The position numbers were made by a program, and so were the translations under genes. DNA of 6,277 bases, from assembly GCF_000737335.2 (NCBI RefSeq), contig NZ_JMCC02000198.1:1-6277 (forward strand). The letters run 5' to 3'. This document shows positions 5,301-6,277 of the stretch, piece after piece (within the stretch, counting starts at the first letter, position 1; each line of letters opens with the position of its first letter). This DNA is from Enhygromyxa salina (GTDB lineage Bacteria; Myxococcota_A; Polyangia; Nannocystales; Nannocystaceae). The notes beneath the pieces are model-generated. The model had not been told where the DNA came from. It made no database searches and saw only the letters and a program-made list of their open reading frames with translations.

Positions 5301-6277
5301 TCGAGCTCGAGCCCGGGGTCGTCGGCGCCGAGGACTCGTTCTTCTCGCTTGGTGGTCACTCGCTGCTGATCCCCGTGCTCGTGGCCAAGCTGCGCGAGCG
5401 GGGCCTGACGGTCAGCGTGCGCGCGGTGTTTAGTGCGCCGACGCTCGCGGAGCTCGCCAAGCGTCTCGACCGTGGCGGGGCACCCGTCTACGTCGCCCCG
5501 GCCAACGCGATCACACCCGGCTGCGAGCGGCTGACCCCGAGCATGGTCCCGCTCGTCGACCTGCGCCACGAGGAGCTCGACGCGATCGTCGCGGCGATCC
5601 CGGGCGGCGCGGCGCAGGTCCAGGACATCTATCCCCTCGTCGCGACCCAAGAGGGGATCTTGTTCCATCACCTGATGGATCCAGACCACGACCCTTACCT
5701 GGTCTCGACCCTGTTTCGGGTCGACGACGAGCCCGCCTGTGCGCGCTTCGTCGCCGCGGTCCAGGCCCTCGTCGATCGCCACGACGCGCTGCGCACGGCG
5801 GTCGTGACCAAGGGCGTGCGCGAGCCGGTTCAGGTCGTGCATCGCAGCGCCTCGGTCGCGGTCGAGCGAGTGCGCGTGGGGCCGGGTGGGGACGCACGCG
5901 CGCGGGCCGAGGCGATCCTCGCGGCGCCCGGGGCCTTCGACATCGCCCGTGCGCCGCTGCTGCGCCTGTTCATCGTCGAGCAAGCGGGCGAGGCCCAGCG
6001 CCACGTGATTGTCAACGCCCACCATCTCATCGAGGACGCGACCTCGCTGCGCATGACCCTCGCCGAGCTCGCGGTCCACATGAGTGGGCGCAGCGAGCTG
6101 TTGGCGGCGCCCGGGCGCTACCGCGACTTCGTCGCCCACACGCTCCACCAGCAGCGGAGCGTCGCCATCGAAGCCGAGTTCCGCGCGATGCTCGGCGGGG
6201 TCGACGAGCCCACGCTGCCGTTCGGCCTCGACGACGCGCGCCGGGACGCGCGCCGAGTCGCGCGTCTGCGCCACGCC
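2141..6277 (+). CDS. Nonribosomal peptide synthetase, C-A(Ser)-PCP-C(dual?) (3' partial)
   Basis: The frame is open for 1379 codons from the ATG at 2141 to the window edge with no stop, so the gene continues to the right. Domain order is: N-terminal helical region (residues 1-56), condensation C1 (about 57-475), adenylation (about 517-1023), peptidyl carrier (about 1040-1110) and a second condensation domain C2 (from about 1160, cut by the window edge). All core motifs needed for activity are visible in C1, A and PCP. The A-domain pocket residues spell a serine code. C2 has an additional N-terminal His motif like that of dual epimerization/condensation domains, so serine may be incorporated as D-Ser. 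The start is supported by the ATGA overlap with the PKS stop and by a purine run upstream. The protein should take the chain from the PKS terminal carrier, add serine and pass it to a following module outside the window. No frameshift or broken domain is seen. Confidence 0.94.
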   Translation, partial: MTKLVASSGRVEELVRKLERLSPKQRRALLAVLDQRGVDLSVLDGVPMLAANDEAPVRLSFAQQRLWFLAQLDGPSAAYNIPLAVRLRGPLDRPALLRALDDIVARHEALRTRVVERDGVPYQEFHAPGELVVRERSLADLAALDAVCEAEITAPFELEGEPLFRALLIELGVDDHALVVTMHHGVSDGWSIGVFVRELVALYEAHRAGRPPRLAPLPVRYADYANWQRAWLDRGAQAAQLEYWTAQLAGVDPRLTLPTDRERPAAKTYAGARVQVEVPLAVLDGIRALAQDREVTLYMVLLAAYGLVLHRYTRATDLAVGTVVANRPRAELEGLIGYFANTLVMRIDLSGGPSFAELLARVKHTALAAYAHQELPFEAIVEALQVERALNLSPVFQTMFVLQEAQDGASAQVGGLEVSPIELDPKVTKFDLGIEVYETPTGLAGFVEYNRDLYEQATIEGFIGHYSQLLAALAEAEADTLARAPAWGLPMIGAAEGRRLVELQTGARRPYPEPRCLHELFEDQVRRHGDRVALVSDSGSWTYAELNTWANRIAHQLRAAGVGPDQPVGLYAERSPVMVAAIYATLKAGGAYMPIDPGYPAGRVAEIVERSRVAVVLTRPQLDVAPLAGAATCLTLLDDGRIADAAGVGLAPISEANIPAAEIGLDARKLAYVIHTSGSTGRPKGVMIEHRAAHNRIDWMQHEYRLGEDDVVLQKTPFGFDVSVWEFFWPLLHGARLVVAEAEGHKDPAYLTEVIERHGVTTLHFVPSMFRAMLDEPGWARCRSVRQVFCSGEALSPELCVRHYQRLPTAALHNLYGPTEAAVDVSHWPVPNDPALAAVPIGRPIQNIELYVLDEDRAVVPIGCVGELYIAGHGLARGYLHAPEQSRERFVPNPLASEPGARMYRTGDLARLAPDGALHYLGRIDDQIKLRGFRIELGEIECRLGEQPEVHACAVVLREDQPGNQQLVAYVVLDPGLTLADCRAKLELELGGSLPEYMVPRAFVALVELPVTANGKLDRKALPVPGREAFVARSYVAPRTELERALAQVWAEVLELEPGVVGAEDSFFSLGGHSLLIPVLVAKLRERGLTVSVRAVFSAPTLAELAKRLDRGGAPVYVAPANAITPGCERLTPSMVPLVDLRHEELDAIVAAIPGGAAQVQDIYPLVATQEGILFHHLMDPDHDPYLVSTLFRVDDEPACARFVAAVQALVDRHDALRTAVVTKGVREPVQVVHRSASVAVERVRVGPGGDARARAEAILAAPGAFDIARAPLLRLFIVEQAGEAQRHVIVNAHHLIEDATSLRMTLAELAVHMSGRSELLAAPGRYRDFVAHTLHQQRSVAIEAEFRAMLGGVDEPTLPFGLDDARRDARRVARLRHA
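2309..3565 (+). other. Condensation domain C1 (LCL-like)
   Basis: C1 forms the amide bond between the incoming PKS-derived acyl chain and serine on the NRPS carrier. The domain opens with VRLSFAQQRLWFLAQLDGPS and has RHEALRTRV near residue 105. The catalytic motif HHxxxDG is intact as HHGVSDG (His 183 and 184, Asp 188; bases 2687-2707). Later cores are also visible: VRYADYANWQ, IGYFANTLVMRIDLSG and HQELPFEAIVEAL. The opening motif SFAQQRLWFL is of the type found in LCL domains and not the YPLSPMQQGMLF type of DCL domains. Its donor here is not an L-aminoacyl chain from an NRPS but a chain from a PKS carrier, so it could belong to a hybrid PKS-NRPS acceptor subgroup that looks LCL-like by motif. 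A phylogenetic placement would be needed to separate these. Confidence 0.92.
3689..5209 (+). other. Adenylation domain, predicted serine-activating
   Basis: The domain activates an amino acid with ATP and loads it onto the adjacent carrier. Core motifs are present in order: A1 WTYAEL (residue 541), A2 LKAGGAYMPIDP (586), A3 TSGSTGRPKG (676-685), A4 FDVSVWEFFWPL (D at 721), A5 NLYGPTE (814-820), A6 GELYIAGHGLARGYL, A7 YRTGDLAR (904), A8 GRIDDQIKLRGFRIELGEIE (922), A9 LPEYMVPRAF and A10 NGKLDRKAL with the catalytic Lys 1016. By manual alignment to GrsA the ten specificity positions are D721, V722, W725, H764, F789, S791, L815, V823, D824 and K1016. DVWHFSLVDK is very close to the classical serine code DVWHLSLIDK. 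Length and motif order are normal, with no inserted tailoring domain. Serine is the confident prediction; the alignment was done by eye. Confidence 0.92.
5258..5470 (+). other. Peptidyl carrier domain (PCP)
   Basis: This thiolation domain, about 70 residues long (1040-1110), carries the activated serine. The phosphopantetheine site is in DSFFSLGGHSLLIPVLVAKL, with the modified Ser at residue 1074 (codon 5360-5362). The helix before it, RALAQVWAEVLELE, and the helix after it, VFSAPTLAELAKRL, are typical. The core is LGGHSL. Carriers next to classical stand-alone epimerization domains usually have LGGDSI, so this motif agrees with the absence of a separate E domain. Confidence 0.95.
5618..6277 (+). 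other. Condensation domain C2, probable dual epimerization/condensation (3' truncated)
   Basis: The domain is preceded by the linker stretch TPGCERLTPSMVPLVDL and AIVAAIPGGAAQ. It opens with VQDIYPLVATQEGILFHH, a start typical of domains that receive D-configured or to-be-epimerized donors. At residues 1176-1184 (5666-5692) it reads HHLMDPDHD. Dual E/C domains, as described for arthrofactin synthetase, carry an extra N-terminal motif HH[I/L]xxxxGD; here all positions fit except that Gly is His. The usual condensation motif follows as HHLIEDA (His 1294 and 1295, Asp 1299; 6020-6040), with Ala where most C domains have Gly. No epimerization domain lies between the PCP and this domain, which makes a dual function more likely than a plain DCL one. 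The C-terminal half, with the remaining core motifs, is outside the window. Confidence 0.8.

Noticed and set aside
5086..5310. Clusters of CTCGAG/GAGCTC palindromes that could be operator-like repeats
   Set aside because: They are explained by frequent Leu-Glu and Glu-Leu codon pairs (CTC GAG, GAG CTC) in the reading frame, and they occur all over both genes without regular spacing.
5666..5692. C2 as a heterocyclization (Cy) domain acting on serine
   Set aside because: Cy domains have DxxxxD in place of HHxxxDG. Here both His residues of HHLIEDA are present, and the Ser-loading A domain lies upstream of C2 and not in its own module.
3863..6274. An 803-codon open frame on the minus strand under the NRPS gene
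   Set aside because: It lies opposite the A, PCP and C2 domains, which have a complete set of family motifs on the + strand. Its translation is low-complexity (Arg, Asp, Leu, Gly-rich) without recognisable domains, as expected for the antisense of GC-biased codons.

Overview
The window is a very GC-rich stretch lying wholly inside a modular biosynthetic gene cluster. It holds the 3' end of a trans-acyltransferase (trans-AT) type polyketide synthase gene and the 5' part of a nonribosomal peptide synthetase (NRPS) gene, both on the + strand. Both genes run off the window edges. GC-dominated third codon positions and hybrid trans-AT PKS/NRPS logic suggest a high-GC bacterium. A myxobacterium (Myxococcota, perhaps Nannocystis- or Haliangium-like) is my best guess, but no rRNA or housekeeping gene is present to prove it.

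Layout. Positions 1-2144 encode one terminal PKS module: a ketosynthase (KS), a trans-AT-type post-KS linker with no AT domain, a carrier domain, and a short acidic C-terminal tail. The KS keeps its active-site Cys and one catalytic His but has Ala in place of the first catalytic His (HGTGT motif). It therefore looks like a non-elongating KS0 that passes a chain on without extending it. Its carrier has a PCP-like Ser motif. The stop codon overlaps the next start codon (ATGA, 2141-2144). The second gene (2141 to beyond 6277, 1379 codons seen) encodes a basic N-terminal helical region, a condensation domain (C1), an adenylation domain with a serine-type specificity code (D V W H F S L V D K), a peptidyl carrier domain, and the first half of a second condensation domain (C2). 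C2 carries an extra N-terminal His motif resembling that of dual epimerization/condensation domains.

How they work together (inference). A polyketide or acyl chain built by upstream modules is transferred through the KS0 to the terminal carrier of the first protein, then handed across the protein boundary to C1. C1 joins it to serine held on the NRPS carrier. C2 may then epimerize that serine to the D form and condense it with the next building block, whose module lies beyond the window. The two genes are almost certainly translationally coupled in one operon. There is no intergenic DNA, and I see no RNA gene, mobile element, CRISPR array, terminator or promoter in the window.
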